DNA of 63,712 bases from CAZPWF01 sp964610775 (GCA_964610775.1 CAZSZC010000004.1:1-63712), one strand, 5' to 3'. Shown: positions 43,142 to 52,333, counted from the stretch's first letter. Notes: a model not told the origin generated them from the sequence alone. Translations and numbers: made by a program.

Positions 43142-44080
43142 ATGCCAGAAACAGCACCACATCCAACTATAGAACAAATAGATGACCCAATGGCTCGTAT
43201 GACGGAGGCCGATAAAGCTTGGGTAGAACAAGTTGGAGCAAAGCTAGGCGAGCAACTCCTTGGCGGGACAATACAATTAGAACTACCCTATCCGGAAACA
43301 CCCAACATAGGTGATGCCAAACCCAGCAACACTAGCCTAGACACTACAAATGTAGCAACAACTAATATGTTTATGGACGCTGTTGATGTAGGTAAGCAAA
43401 CGGAAGCCGCCTCAAGGGAAACAATAGAATCCCAACAAAATGAAGCTTGGGATAACCACACTGGTGCAAATGCAAAGCAACAACTAGATGAAGCTGAAGA
43501 AAGAAGTAAACAAGCAGATGCCGAGATGGAGGCAACTATTGAAGAATCTATGACAGATAAGCTTACAGGACTTAAAAACCGCGAGGCATTAGAGTTAGTA
43601 ATTAGCAAAGTTGGTATCGAGGGAATAAGTGGCCTAGCGCTAGTAGATTTGAACGATTTTAAAGGTGCAAATGACAACTTCGGACACCGTGCCGGTGATC
43701 AAGTACTTCAAAGATTCGCAGCCTTAGCTCAAAAGCGATTGAGCGGTGACGAAAACATGCCAGGAAGTGAACTAGGTGAGATTTTCCGTACAGGTGGCGA
43801 CGAATTCGCAATTGCCTTTTATGGTGGTAGGAAATTAGAAGACATACAGCAAGCCATTACCGACATAGAGGCTGAAACGTCCGCTATAACTTTTGGGCCA
43901 GAAGACAACCCACTTCCGGAAGCTAAACGAACTACCTGGACGGCTGGTTCAAGTATTGGGTTTGCTCCAAGCAATGAGTTTTCTGATCTTAGCACTGGTC
44001 TCTCACTAGCCGATCAAGACATGTTTGCAAGAAAAGAAGCCAACCGCCCGGAAGGTTACGTCGGCCGAGCCGCTGCCTAG
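43142..44080 (+). CDS. GGDEF-domain diguanylate cyclase
   Basis: About 312 aa. The N-terminal 130 residues are a helical, Glu/Gln-rich unrecognised region, with a coiled-coil just before the GGDEF domain. The domain has DKLTGLKNREAL, VDLNDFKGANDNFGHRAGDQVL and the intact active site FRTGGDEFAI, so it should make c-di-GMP; no RxxD inhibitory site is present. No membrane segment. A start at 43088 would overlap the -35; ATG 43142 fits the related leader upstream of 39917. The stop overlaps the convergent foldase stop. Confidence 0.9.
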   Translation: MPETAPHPTIEQIDDPMARMTEADKAWVEQVGAKLGEQLLGGTIQLELPYPETPNIGDAKPSNTSLDTTNVATTNMFMDAVDVGKQTEAASRETIESQQNEAWDNHTGANAKQQLDEAEERSKQADAEMEATIEESMTDKLTGLKNREALELVISKVGIEGISGLALVDLNDFKGANDNFGHRAGDQVLQRFAALAQKRLSGDENMPGSELGEIFRTGGDEFAIAFYGGRKLEDIQQAITDIEAETSAITFGPEDNPLPEAKRTTWTAGSSIGFAPSNEFSDLSTGLSLADQDMFARKEANRPEGYVGRAAA

Positions 44081-45102
44081 TTTTTTATATACACTCGGGC
44101 GTTTTGCTTGTCTTTTAGATCATTTACGTAATCTTGGATATCTTTAAATCTAAACACAATCTGAGCACCACGAATTTTATCGCCGTTTGTTTCGATATTT
44201 TTCACAATGACCAGTTCATAACCAGTGTTTATAACATCTGAATGCTGAGTTGGCTTTAGTTTGAATAATGCTTCGGCCGCCTTGGCATTAACATCTTTGC
44301 TCGATCGATCGATTGCGAAGCCGAATTCACCACCATTTAGTTTGGTATTCTCCTCGTCTGAGTATTTTTTGGCCAATTCACCAAAATCGGCACCCGCATT
44401 TAGCTCTGCTAAAGCGTTTTTTGCCCTCTCTTGCGTCTTAGTGTCTAGTGTTGCTACAACTTTTTGAGTTAACATCTCCTGCTTCAAGCTGCGTTTGAAA
44501 TCATCAATTGTCCAGCCCCAGAAATCTTTTAGTACATCTTCAAACACTTTGTCACTGTTACCTAATCTGTTTTGATTGCGAACTACCTGAATCTGATCTT
44601 GAACCTCACTATCACTCATGGATATATTGTTCTGTTTAGCCAATTTCTTCACATATGCATCATTAACAACCTTGTCCAAGGCTTGTTTCTTGAACTGAAT
44701 AAGCTGCTCTTGATTCTTGGGGTCTTTAAAGTCTAGCTTCCCTTGAGTCTGGTAGTAATGGATATAACGCTGCAACTCAAACAGATAATTTTCGTAGGCA
44801 ATAAAATCGTTACCTATACGACCAACCGGAAATGGCACAACTTGAGTAACCTTATAGAGGAATGTCGACGACTCCTTGAGGCGATACAAAGAAATAGTAC
44901 AGTAAGTAAAGAATGCTATAAGCGTAGCTATCAGTAGGCTTATGGATATGATTACGATTCGGTGTTTAGAGTGTTGTAATGGATAGATAAACTTACGCGC
45001 ACTTCCGAGAACGTCTTCACGATGCTCAGCAACGGTCTCGTTGGTTATTCGAGGCACTTTCTCGGCACCAGTTAAAGTCGGTGCTTGTTTTTTTCGACGC
45101 AT
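44077..45102 (-). CDS. membrane-anchored parvulin-type peptidyl-prolyl isomerase
   Basis: About 341 aa. A basic N-terminus, one membrane helix (about 43-66), a SurA_N-like helical chaperone region (about 90-190), then a parvulin domain (about 190-300: FGELAKKYSDEENTKLNGGEFGFA). It resembles PrsA/SurA foldases that help exported proteins fold. Longer starts overlap the upstream gene; ATG 45102 lies 1 nt after that gene's stop. It probably serves pilus and surface proteins. Confidence 0.88.
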   Translation of the reverse strand: MRRKKQAPTLTGAEKVPRITNETVAEHREDVLGSARKFIYPLQHSKHRIVIISISLLIATLIAFFTYCTISLYRLKESSTFLYKVTQVVPFPVGRIGNDFIAYENYLFELQRYIHYYQTQGKLDFKDPKNQEQLIQFKKQALDKVVNDAYVKKLAKQNNISMSDSEVQDQIQVVRNQNRLGNSDKVFEDVLKDFWGWTIDDFKRSLKQEMLTQKVVATLDTKTQERAKNALAELNAGADFGELAKKYSDEENTKLNGGEFGFAIDRSSKDVNAKAAEALFKLKPTQHSDVINTGYELVIVKNIETNGDKIRGAQIVFRFKDIQDYVNDLKDKQNARVYIKN

Positions 45103-45103
45103 T

Positions 45104-45679
45104 TTATGCAGTAGCTTCGGCTTCTTCATCTTCCTCACTTAAATTATCCTTATCGCCATCTTTATCCTTAGCTGGGAAATTGTTGGCAATAATTCCCTGA
45201 TCACGCAGAATATGTATCATTTTCTTCTGAATTTTAGCTGGATGATGTACGTCATGAATTACTAAATCACCCAGATAAGTCTGCATCATTATTGTACCAA
45301 ATCCTAGTAATGTTTCCTGCAGACCGGATATTTCGTAGTTAACCATCTGAACTTGATTGAGGCCTATGTCGACCACACTACGATGAAATAGACCCTTTTG
45401 TGTAATCTGGATGAAACGCTGGTCGGTGACTATATATATACTGTAATACCAAGCAAGCCAAGACGGAAAGAATAGTAAAAGCCCGAGTATACATCCTGCG
45501 GCCAAACCACCAAAGAACCAACTAAAGCCTAGATCGGGCTTAATCGCGGCTGGTAGCACCCCTATTAGGGGACCAAGTGCACCCAATACTAAACCTTTAC
45601 GCATTACCACAGGATGCTTACGAAAAACATAAAGCACCTCTTCGTCGTCAAACTGGTCTGCAAAGTACTTTACTGGCAT
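45104..45679 (-). CDS. bacterial PH-domain (bPH2) membrane protein
   Basis: 191 aa. Two membrane helices (about 27-46 and 52-77) are followed by a bPH2 domain (YSIYIVTDQRFIQITQKG, VVDIGLNQVQMVNYEISG, FGTIMMQTY) and an acidic tail. Function unknown. TAAAAT lies 7 nt before the ATG, so it heads a leaderless operon with the foldase. Confidence 0.85.
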   Translation of the reverse strand: MPVKYFADQFDDEEVLYVFRKHPVVMRKGLVLGALGPLIGVLPAAIKPDLGFSWFFGGLAAGCILGLLLFFPSWLAWYYSIYIVTDQRFIQITQKGLFHRSVVDIGLNQVQMVNYEISGLQETLLGFGTIMMQTYLGDLVIHDVHHPAKIQKKMIHILRDQGIIANNFPAKDKDGDKDNLSEEDEEAEATA

Positions 45680-45752
45680 AAGCTCTATTTTACAGTATCA
45701 GCTTGATATAATGTTGCGTGGAATATGCTTTATATTTTAAAAAGGTTTTTGC

Positions 45753-45953
45753 ATGGACGGATTTAGACTCGAATTAACCCTGAGGCACTATTTATTGTTT
45801 GCAGTCGTTCTATTTCTTCTTGTCTTTATAGGTTGGGTAATTGCATGGGTTATAAATAAACGTACCGGATTTTCGTTCCCAATTTCAGCAGCAATTGGAG
45901 CAGTAATAGTAACAATAGTATTAATGTTCTTTTTGATAGTAACTCCTAGATAA
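45753..45953 (+). CDS. small two-helix membrane protein, 66 aa
   Basis: Two hydrophobic helices (about 13-34, 43-63) with a short basic loop NKRTG. TATAAT (45707-45712) and an AAAAGG site before the ATG give a normal short leader. Not recognised. Confidence 0.65.
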   Translation: MDGFRLELTLRHYLLFAVVLFLLVFIGWVIAWVINKRTGFSFPISAAIGAVIVTIVLMFFLIVTPR

Positions 45954-45999
45954 TCTACCAATGGTTTAATATAAAATAAAGGTATACAATTTTACATAC

Positions 46000-46074
46000 G
46001 TCCCCATAGTTCAATGGATAGAATACCTCCGTCCTAAGGAGTAGATAGCGGTTCGAGTCCGTTTGGGGATACCA
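46000..46074 (+). tRNA. tRNA-Arg (CCT)
   Basis: Acceptor GTCCCCA/TGGGGAT, anticodon loop GTCCTAA, anticodon CCU (reads AGG), T-arm GCGGTTCGAGTCCGT, encoded CCA. Ends 2 bp from the convergent ndk stop; a possible -10 (TACAAT) lies just upstream. Confidence 0.94.
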
Positions 46075-46076
46075 GA

Positions 46077-46592
46077 TTACTTCTTTTTGCGTTTTTCGGC
46101 TTGTGTATAGACTTCGTGAACGGTTTTATACTCAAATAATTCAGCCTCACTAAACCAGTGAGCTATTTCTTTTTTGGCTTCTTTTGGATCACCAGATGCA
46201 TGAATAAGATTCGGAATACTAACCCCAATGCCGTTGGCATACTCAAAGCTTATATGCGCATAATCACCCCTTATTGTTCCGGGTAATGCTGACTTGGGTT
46301 CAGTTGTGCCAACCATCTTGCGCACCAGTGAAACAGCTTCGATTCCCTCTAATACCACTGCAATTACTGGTCCATCCTGCATGAATTCCAGTGTCACATC
46401 GAATGCCTCCTGGCCTCGTCGAGAGATCATCTCACCAATTTTTTCGTAATGATGATAATAGTGATCATAATCTGGCTGCATCATCTTTGTTCCGACAATT
46501 TTTAAACCCGCTTTTTCAAAACGAGATAATATTTCGCCTACGATACCGCGCTTCAATGCATCGGGTTTTAGTACAATAAGTGTTCGTTCCAT
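46077..46592 (-). CDS. ndk: nucleoside diphosphate kinase
   Basis: Balances NTP/NDP pools. MERTLIVLKPDALKRGIVGEI at the start, active-site His in NLIHASGDPKEAKKEIAHWF, VVLEG. ATG 46592 with AAGGAT 5 nt upstream is preferred over 46613. At 171 aa it is longer than usual (about 140-150), with an insertion near residues 50-60 and a basic C-terminal tail (QAEKRKKK). Confidence 0.95.
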   Translation of the reverse strand: MERTLIVLKPDALKRGIVGEILSRFEKAGLKIVGTKMMQPDYDHYYHHYEKIGEMISRRGQEAFDVTLEFMQDGPVIAVVLEGIEAVSLVRKMVGTTEPKSALPGTIRGDYAHISFEYANGIGVSIPNLIHASGDPKEAKKEIAHWFSEAELFEYKTVHEVYTQAEKRKKK

Positions 46593-46687
46593 TTGTATCC
46601 TTATGTTATACACCTATTTTAACAGAGATGGAGTTGATATAAAAGAAACACTAACGCGTCGCACAATATTCACGATACAATAAACGT

Positions 46688-47599
46688 ATGCAATTTCAAA
46701 AAGCCAAGGTCGATTTTCTAGAATACTTAGAAATTGAACAGAACCGATCGCAAAAAACCATAGCTAATTATGACCATTATCTTACGAGACTTAGTGATTT
46801 TGCGGGTGATATTAAAGTTTCGGATATAGATCCAGAGCTTATTCGTAAATGGCGACTATGGCTGAATAGACTAGGTACTAACACTAGTGATGAACTGCAA
46901 AAAACAACTCAAAATTATCATCTAATCGCACTCAGAAGTTTTCTGAAATTTTGTGCCAAGCGCAGCATACCGGCCCTGTCTGCCGACAAGATAGAACTGG
47001 CTAGAACCACCAGAAAGCAAGTTACCTTCCTAAATCCCGATGAGTTACAGAGAATGTTTGATCAACCAGACATATCCACCCTCAGTGGCCTAAGAGATCG
47101 AGCGATATTGGAACTGCTTTTTAGTAGTGGGTTGCGTGTTTCAGAACTAGTCGGGCTTGATAGAGATCACATCAATGTCAAACGGCGTGAATTTATGGTT
47201 CGGGGTAAGGGTCAAAAGGATCGCCCGATATTCATAAGCCAAGAAGCGGCTGATTGGGTAACAAAATACCTAGATAAGCGCACCGATACCACCAAACCAC
47301 TATTTATTCGCTACAGTGGACGCAAAACAGTTGATTTGAGTGGTAATTTTCACCGCCTAACCGCGCGTAGCGTACAAAGAATGGTTGCACGCTATGCACT
47401 ACTAGCCGGCATCACTAAACACGTCAGCCCTCACACACTCCGACATTCATTTGCAACTGATTTACTTATGAACGGCGCAGATCTACGCTCAGTCCAAGCT
47501 ATGCTTGGCCACAGCAATATATCAACTACCCAAATATATACTCACGTAACAGATCCACACCTCAAATCGGTTCACGAAAAATTTCACCGCAAAACTTAA
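46688..47599 (+). CDS. XerC/XerD-type tyrosine recombinase
   Basis: 303 aa with an N-terminal SAM-like core-binding domain and a catalytic domain containing Arg in GLRVSEL (about 149), HTLRHS (about 249-254), LGHSN and Tyr in TTQIYTH (about 286). Such enzymes resolve chromosome dimers at dif or mobilise integrative elements. TACAAT lies exactly 6 nt before the ATG: leaderless. Length and architecture fit the chromosomal Xer of CPR. It is 7 kb from the att-like repeats. Confidence 0.92.
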   Translation: MQFQKAKVDFLEYLEIEQNRSQKTIANYDHYLTRLSDFAGDIKVSDIDPELIRKWRLWLNRLGTNTSDELQKTTQNYHLIALRSFLKFCAKRSIPALSADKIELARTTRKQVTFLNPDELQRMFDQPDISTLSGLRDRAILELLFSSGLRVSELVGLDRDHINVKRREFMVRGKGQKDRPIFISQEAADWVTKYLDKRTDTTKPLFIRYSGRKTVDLSGNFHRLTARSVQRMVARYALLAGITKHVSPHTLRHSFATDLLMNGADLRSVQAMLGHSNISTTQIYTHVTDPHLKSVHEKFHRKT

Positions 47600-47608
47600 A
47601 AACAACCT

Positions 47609-48652
47609 CTACCAATTAGCAGGATCGCAGGTAGCAACCTCGTTAGAGTCAGCACCCGCTGGATTGTTTATTTGTACATCCGATTCCACGCCTGTGTCTG
47701 ATACAAACAACCTCTTACATAGGGAATTGGTTGTTTCGGTAGCATAATTTATATCAGAAATATTATCGGTAAGTGGTACATGTACCACTAATCTTCTTAG
47801 CACATCGCTTGTGCGCCCTGTACTATCTATTTCGCGCTGGGCACCAACAAATTTAACCAAATTATTACTTGCATCCTTGCCCATGATATTGATTTTGGCA
47901 GCTTTATATACCGGCCTAAGTCTTAGGTAAAATTTATCGGTTGGAGCTATGTTTAAATTTGATATCTTGGATGTGCATTTGTATGTACCACCGCCAGCGG
48001 CATCACAATGACCATCAACAAAATTGCCCTTTGTTGTGTAATTATCCGGTAATGGTACAGAATATGTGTCACTACAAGAAGTATCAGAGCTAGGATATAG
48101 CAGCAAGGTTTGCATCTTATCAATAATAGTAGCTCGACCGCCCGAGCTTGGCATTAACATAACTCTTAGAAGTGGATGGTTATTGCCCCAGTCCGATGCA
48201 GTCAATATATTATGCCCGCAACTTGCATTATTTATAGGTACCCCTCCTGTAACGCCTTCCCAACTTATAATTAGTTCCGTTAATGGGTTAGGACCGGCTG
48301 GCTGAATTGGCACAACTATAGATTTACCGTCATTAACACTTGAATAATCTAGTCTCTCTAACTGATCATTTACCAGCACACAGCTTGCACTAACGCTAGG
48401 GTCGCTCCCTAAAGGCACAGGATTAGTGCAGCCACCCGAACCGCCGTGTATAACATCATTAATTCCCGATTCGGCAGCATAGAAGGCCTGAGTATTAAGT
48501 TGCTGGTCTAGGGCCTGTCTTTGTTCTCTATTGGCTAGATTTGCAAAACCCAACGCAATTAGTGTAAGAAGAGACATTATTACTAACGTAGCAACGATCG
48601 ATATTAATCCACTTTCGTTATTAAGTTTTTTAAGCTTTAGCATGTTTTTCAT
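47609..48652 (-). CDS. PilX-like minor pilin
   Basis: 347 aa. The N-terminus ESGLISIVATLVIMSLLTLIALGFANLANREQRQA is a PilX_N-type hydrophobic helix, and FYAAESGINDVIHGG follows as in PilX proteins. The rest is a Cys-containing, beta-rich extracellular domain. Last gene of the pilus locus; its start lies 4 nt past the upstream stop. Confidence 0.82.
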   Translation of the reverse strand: MKNMLKLKKLNNESGLISIVATLVIMSLLTLIALGFANLANREQRQALDQQLNTQAFYAAESGINDVIHGGSGGCTNPVPLGSDPSVSASCVLVNDQLERLDYSSVNDGKSIVVPIQPAGPNPLTELIISWEGVTGGVPINNASCGHNILTASDWGNNHPLLRVMLMPSSGGRATIIDKMQTLLLYPSSDTSCSDTYSVPLPDNYTTKGNFVDGHCDAAGGGTYKCTSKISNLNIAPTDKFYLRLRPVYKAAKINIMGKDASNNLVKFVGAQREIDSTGRTSDVLRRLVVHVPLTDNISDINYATETTNSLCKRLFVSDTGVESDVQINNPAGADSNEVATCDPANW

Positions 48653-48656
48653 TGTA

Positions 48657-49349
48657 TCACTGGACCTTTGATGTTCTCTTCATTACTTGGGTTGTTAGAT
48701 ATGAGCTAGCACACCACTGCGATCCCACTACCCCGCCCAAGCAGCCTACTGCTTCATCTGGAGATGTTTCCTCTACTAAATCATTGTCACCGTATATAAC
48801 ACCAATTTTTATTCCAATAGCTCCATTGGACGATAGAGCTACATCAAAATCTCTAAGCCTCATATTGGCCCCTAGCAATTCCCTGCCAGAACCTGACACA
48901 CCACCAGACAAGGAAGGATCGTCATTAGTTAAATCAGCAGCCGGACAGCTGGAGTCATTAGTAGAATCTTGCCATAACGCATGACGAATTTGCCTCTGGC
49001 CCTTATCAATTGAAACTCCATCGGTAACACGAAGATTTTTTACAAAACTAAATCTAGTATTACCTATGCACCTACTCTGAACAACAACAAATGTGTTAGG
49101 AGTAGCCGGATTACCAAATGAAGCACTACCACTTTTGGGCGTACCTGCATCTAGCTGTGCAGATTGACTAACTGATGCCAATGCGTTTCGCGCAGTTTCT
49201 TGAGTATTGATTGTATTTATACCCTTGTAGTACATCTTTCCAATTTGCAAAATTGTCAGCCCGGCTACGAGTACCATCGCCGAAAACGCGGCCATAGAAA
49301 TAAGAAGTTCGATTATGGTGTAGCCATTTTGATTAATCTTAATTCGCAT
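48657..49349 (-). CDS. PilW-like minor prepilin
   Basis: 230 aa with class III prepilin signal NQNGYTIIELLISMAAFSAMVL (cleavage after Gly, Glu at +5) and a long variable domain. It overlaps the upstream pilin gene by 11 nt. Ends in TGA, one of the few TGA stops here. Confidence 0.85.
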   Translation of the reverse strand: MRIKINQNGYTIIELLISMAAFSAMVLVAGLTILQIGKMYYKGINTINTQETARNALASVSQSAQLDAGTPKSGSASFGNPATPNTFVVVQSRCIGNTRFSFVKNLRVTDGVSIDKGQRQIRHALWQDSTNDSSCPAADLTNDDPSLSGGVSGSGRELLGANMRLRDFDVALSSNGAIGIKIGVIYGDNDLVEETSPDEAVGCLGGVVGSQWCASSYLTTQVMKRTSKVQ

Positions 49350-49884
49350 ATAATTTATACTCTACTTTTACTTCTTGTCTCTCACCTCCACCCAATCGGT
49401 CCCAACGAATGCGTACAATAAAAACACCACCAGTTGCATTACCCGGAGGTGTGATTGATACGTTATACAAACCACTAGTACCACCAGATGGGTCAACATC
49501 CCTACACCCGGGAGGATAAGAACTGAATTTATCCAGACTAACGTCGACATTCCAGTCATTTGACGGTGTTGCGAATGGGTTATTTTTGTCTACTGGAAGT
49601 GGTGAATTTGGTGAATTTTTATCAAAACAAAACTGTGGTGTAGTGATAGTCCTTGCTGCATAATCTGCAAAATTACTATTATTGCTAGTTTTTAAAGCCT
49701 TTAGTTGCTCTAATTGACCCTCAGCCAATTTTAGAGCCTCAACTCTTTCTTGGGCATTACGAATACTCTGTTGGGCTCTCACGGCTATTTTATAAGTAAC
49801 CCCCATTACTGAACCAAGAATAACCAAACAAACCAAAACCTCTATTATAGTGTCGCCTCTTTGATCATAATTTCTTATGAACAT
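49339..49884 (-). CDS. PilV-like minor prepilin
   Basis: 181 aa. Prepilin signal DQRGDTIIEVLVCLVILGSVMG: Asp replaces the usual Phe/Tyr at +1 while Glu+5 is kept. A helix and a beta-rich domain follow. It overlaps its upstream neighbour by 10 nt. Confidence 0.83.
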   Translation of the reverse strand: MFIRNYDQRGDTIIEVLVCLVILGSVMGVTYKIAVRAQQSIRNAQERVEALKLAEGQLEQLKALKTSNNSNFADYAARTITTPQFCFDKNSPNSPLPVDKNNPFATPSNDWNVDVSLDKFSSYPPGCRDVDPSGGTSGLYNVSITPPGNATGGVFIVRIRWDRLGGGERQEVKVEYKLYAN

Positions 49885-50720
49885 ATACCGCTCCCTAAAC
49901 CATCTATATTGGGTGTATCAAAAATGACCTCTGTTTTGGCTATACCTGCTCTACCGCCTATCAGTATAGCAGCCTGTCTTTTATCGGAGGCGTCCGTTAA
50001 ACACATCAGAATTCCGCCAGGCCTGTTAACATTTGACGCATCCCATCCATTAACTAAACCATAAGACTTAATATCTGTAGCAAGTTGTTGCCGCGATTCC
50101 GTAAAGGTCGTCCCTCCCATGGGTACAATATCAACCTGGCCTCCGCTAGTGTTCCCTGACAACTTTGACATAACCGCAAAAGCACTCATATTTATTGGGG
50201 TTGATGAGTTAACGACCGTTATCTTATTAACCTTAAGCCCCCATTTGGTTTGGTAAGTCTCTGTTAAATTTGGAATAGCGGCATCATTGGTGTCGGGCGC
50301 TACAGCAGTAGGTGTTGCTTCTGCTATTGTTTGAGAATTATGTCCATTAACCTGTCGCTTACCAACTACAGTTAGTGTGTCAATTAAATCACGGTTAGCT
50401 GAACTTCCATTGGCTGCAATTACTTTACCCAAGAACACACAATCCTTCCGAGTGCCCTGTTGAGTGCCACCATTTGCCTCAATTTTTATGCTGTTAGTGT
50501 TATCAACGTAACATTTTATATCACTGCTTGGAAAATAACCCGTTGATACATCATTAATAACATCCTGAATTTTATTATCCAGGTCACGAACTGATTCAGA
50601 AAATCGTACATTATCTTGCCTACCAATAAAAGTTGGTACTATAAGTGCAAACAAAACACCACTGACTGCCAAAAAAATCAATGACTCCAAAATTGTATAG
50701 CCTGCGCTAGGGCGCTTCAT
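49875..50720 (-). CDS. minor prepilin, 281 aa
   Basis: Prepilin signal PSAGYTILESLIFLAVSGVLFAL and a long globular domain. TATACT lies 7 nt before the ATG, so this starts a leaderless minor-pilin transcript that includes the PilV-, PilW- and PilX-like genes. Confidence 0.85.
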   Translation of the reverse strand: MKRPSAGYTILESLIFLAVSGVLFALIVPTFIGRQDNVRFSESVRDLDNKIQDVINDVSTGYFPSSDIKCYVDNTNSIKIEANGGTQQGTRKDCVFLGKVIAANGSSANRDLIDTLTVVGKRQVNGHNSQTIAEATPTAVAPDTNDAAIPNLTETYQTKWGLKVNKITVVNSSTPINMSAFAVMSKLSGNTSGGQVDIVPMGGTTFTESRQQLATDIKSYGLVNGWDASNVNRPGGILMCLTDASDKRQAAILIGGRAGIAKTEVIFDTPNIDGLGSGICS

Positions 50721-50753
50721 AAGGATAAGTATAACATAAGCACATTGATTCTA

Positions 50754-51596
50754 TCAGGGATAGATGAGGTTCTTATACAGGTTAATCATACTCGATCCGT
50801 TAAGTACTACTATATAGGTAGCAAGTAGCAAAAAAGGTCCGAACGGTATATGTATATTCTTCTTATATTTGCCAACAATCAGTAATAACAATGCATAGGC
50901 ACACCCAAGCAGCGAAGCCATAAATAGCATCAACATCGAGTTGATTGGTGTTAGCAATAAAAGACCGAGAGGAAAGCCTAGCTTAACATCACCACCACCT
51001 ATCCATTTACCATCCGAAATCTGATATAAGACATAAAACAGGCCACCCGAAACGAGAATAGCAAGCACAAGTTGAAAGACGGTGCTCAATGGATTGTCGG
51101 ATTTTACTATATATAGTCCGGCATAAAATATCGCGATGATTGAGAATATTTTTACAAGCCTATCGGGCAAAAGCATCCACTTAAAGTCATATACAGACAA
51201 TGCTACCCCAACAACCGTGGCAGATAAGAACATTCCGATCTGAATAATACCGAATGACCAACTGTCTAAATTACTAGGCCACGATAAATATACAACCACG
51301 AAAAGCAAAGCAGTTAACATTTCTACCGACGGATACTGCCAAGAGATGGGTTTACTGCAATACCTGCATTTGCCACCCAGTGTCAGCCAACTTATAACTG
51401 GAAGAAGATCTTTTGTAGAGAGAGTGTGTTTGCAATTAGGACACATGGAACGTCCACTTACGACCGATATCTCTTTATCGCTAGCAGCTCTCTTTTTCTT
51501 TGGTTTCGACTGTTCATGTATGCGCCACACAAGCGCATTCACAAAACTACCGAAACACACACCCAGCACAAAAAAAATGACAATTAATAAATCCAT
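50754..51596 (-). CDS. pilD: prepilin peptidase / N-methyltransferase
   Basis: 280 aa, polytopic. N-terminal domain with FGSFVNALVWRI, zinc cysteines CPNC (about 53-56) and CRYC (about 78-81); catalytic aspartates in YDFKWMLLPDRLV and GGGDVKLGFPLG. It cleaves and methylates prepilins. TAAGAT lies 6 nt before the ATG: leaderless. Ends in tandem TGA-TAG stops. Confidence 0.95.
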   Translation of the reverse strand: MDLLIVIFFVLGVCFGSFVNALVWRIHEQSKPKKKRAASDKEISVVSGRSMCPNCKHTLSTKDLLPVISWLTLGGKCRYCSKPISWQYPSVEMLTALLFVVVYLSWPSNLDSWSFGIIQIGMFLSATVVGVALSVYDFKWMLLPDRLVKIFSIIAIFYAGLYIVKSDNPLSTVFQLVLAILVSGGLFYVLYQISDGKWIGGGDVKLGFPLGLLLLTPINSMLMLFMASLLGCAYALLLLIVGKYKKNIHIPFGPFLLLATYIVVLNGSSMINLYKNLIYP

Positions 51597-51645
51597 TTTT
51601 GTATCTTACCGTAATTGCCAGCAATACCCCAAGATTAAAGTGCTG

Positions 51646-52212
51646 CTAGTTACCAGAAACACAGTAAATAGCGCCACCCTCGAGTTTTGCCATAAGAATA
51701 TAATCATTAGTGCTTCCGGCTACAGCGCTCTCACCGCTGCAACTATATCCATTTTTGTAGTAAATTAACTTGGTTTGATTTGGTGGACCTACTGCAGCTA
51801 CCTCGGCGTTGATTGAAGCTGCATCAGGCTGAAGTGAGTAAACAATTCTAGAATTTTCACCGGACAGTGGATCGGTTATGTTAACTTCACAGGCATCGAA
51901 TAGGTCGGCGTTGTAAACAATATTCCACCAGTTAGTTGACCCCACACAGCCCAAATAGCGATCCATAAAGCCAACCATGCCGGCAAGGTTCGTGGGAATC
52001 TTTCCACCATTATTACCTTTATAACTACCTATTTCTGTAGACATTCTATTAACCACACTCTTCCTAGCTGTATTCCTCTGGTTCCTCTGTAGCTGAGGGA
52101 TTGCAATAAGCACAATCACCAAGATCAATGCTGCAATAGCAAGCACAATCAAGACTTCAATAATAGTGAAGCCTTCATTTCTTTTTTTAATATCAGTTAG
52201 TTTACGTAGCAT
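51646..52212 (-). CDS. type IV major-pilin-like protein A
   Basis: About 188 aa. Class III signal KKRNEGFTIIEVLIVLAIAA and helix to about residue 45, identical to pilin B. The C-terminal domain has two cysteine pairs and differs completely. ATG 52212 is favoured over 52233; it lies in a palindrome GCATTTGCAAATGC and has GGGTGGG upstream. The structural domain suggests a subunit variant. Confidence 0.88.
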   Translation of the reverse strand: MLRKLTDIKKRNEGFTIIEVLIVLAIAALILVIVLIAIPQLQRNQRNTARKSVVNRMSTEIGSYKGNNGGKIPTNLAGMVGFMDRYLGCVGSTNWWNIVYNADLFDACEVNITDPLSGENSRIVYSLQPDAASINAEVAAVGPPNQTKLIYYKNGYSCSGESAVAGSTNDYILMAKLEGGAIYCVSGN

Positions 52213-52224
52213 TTGCAAATGCCC
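52067..52224 (-). repeat. 158-bp identical segment, copy in pilin A
   Basis: Identical to 52755-52912. It covers the palindrome over the start codon, the prepilin leader and the N-terminal helix, then identity stops abruptly. This points to recent duplication or gene conversion. Confidence 0.92.
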
Positions 52225-52333
52225 ACCCAGCATAGCTATTTTATAATCAATATATGGATTGATTATAGCACGTCATATAATAAATAAAGCGAGATAAACT
52301 CGCTCTATTTATTAGCATTAGATAAAGCTTATT

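Noticed and set aside
48657..48659. Recoding of TGA as an amino acid
   Set aside because: TGA acts as a stop at 50754 (followed at once by TAG) and in an ATGA overlap at 57315, and conserved genes contain no in-frame TGA.
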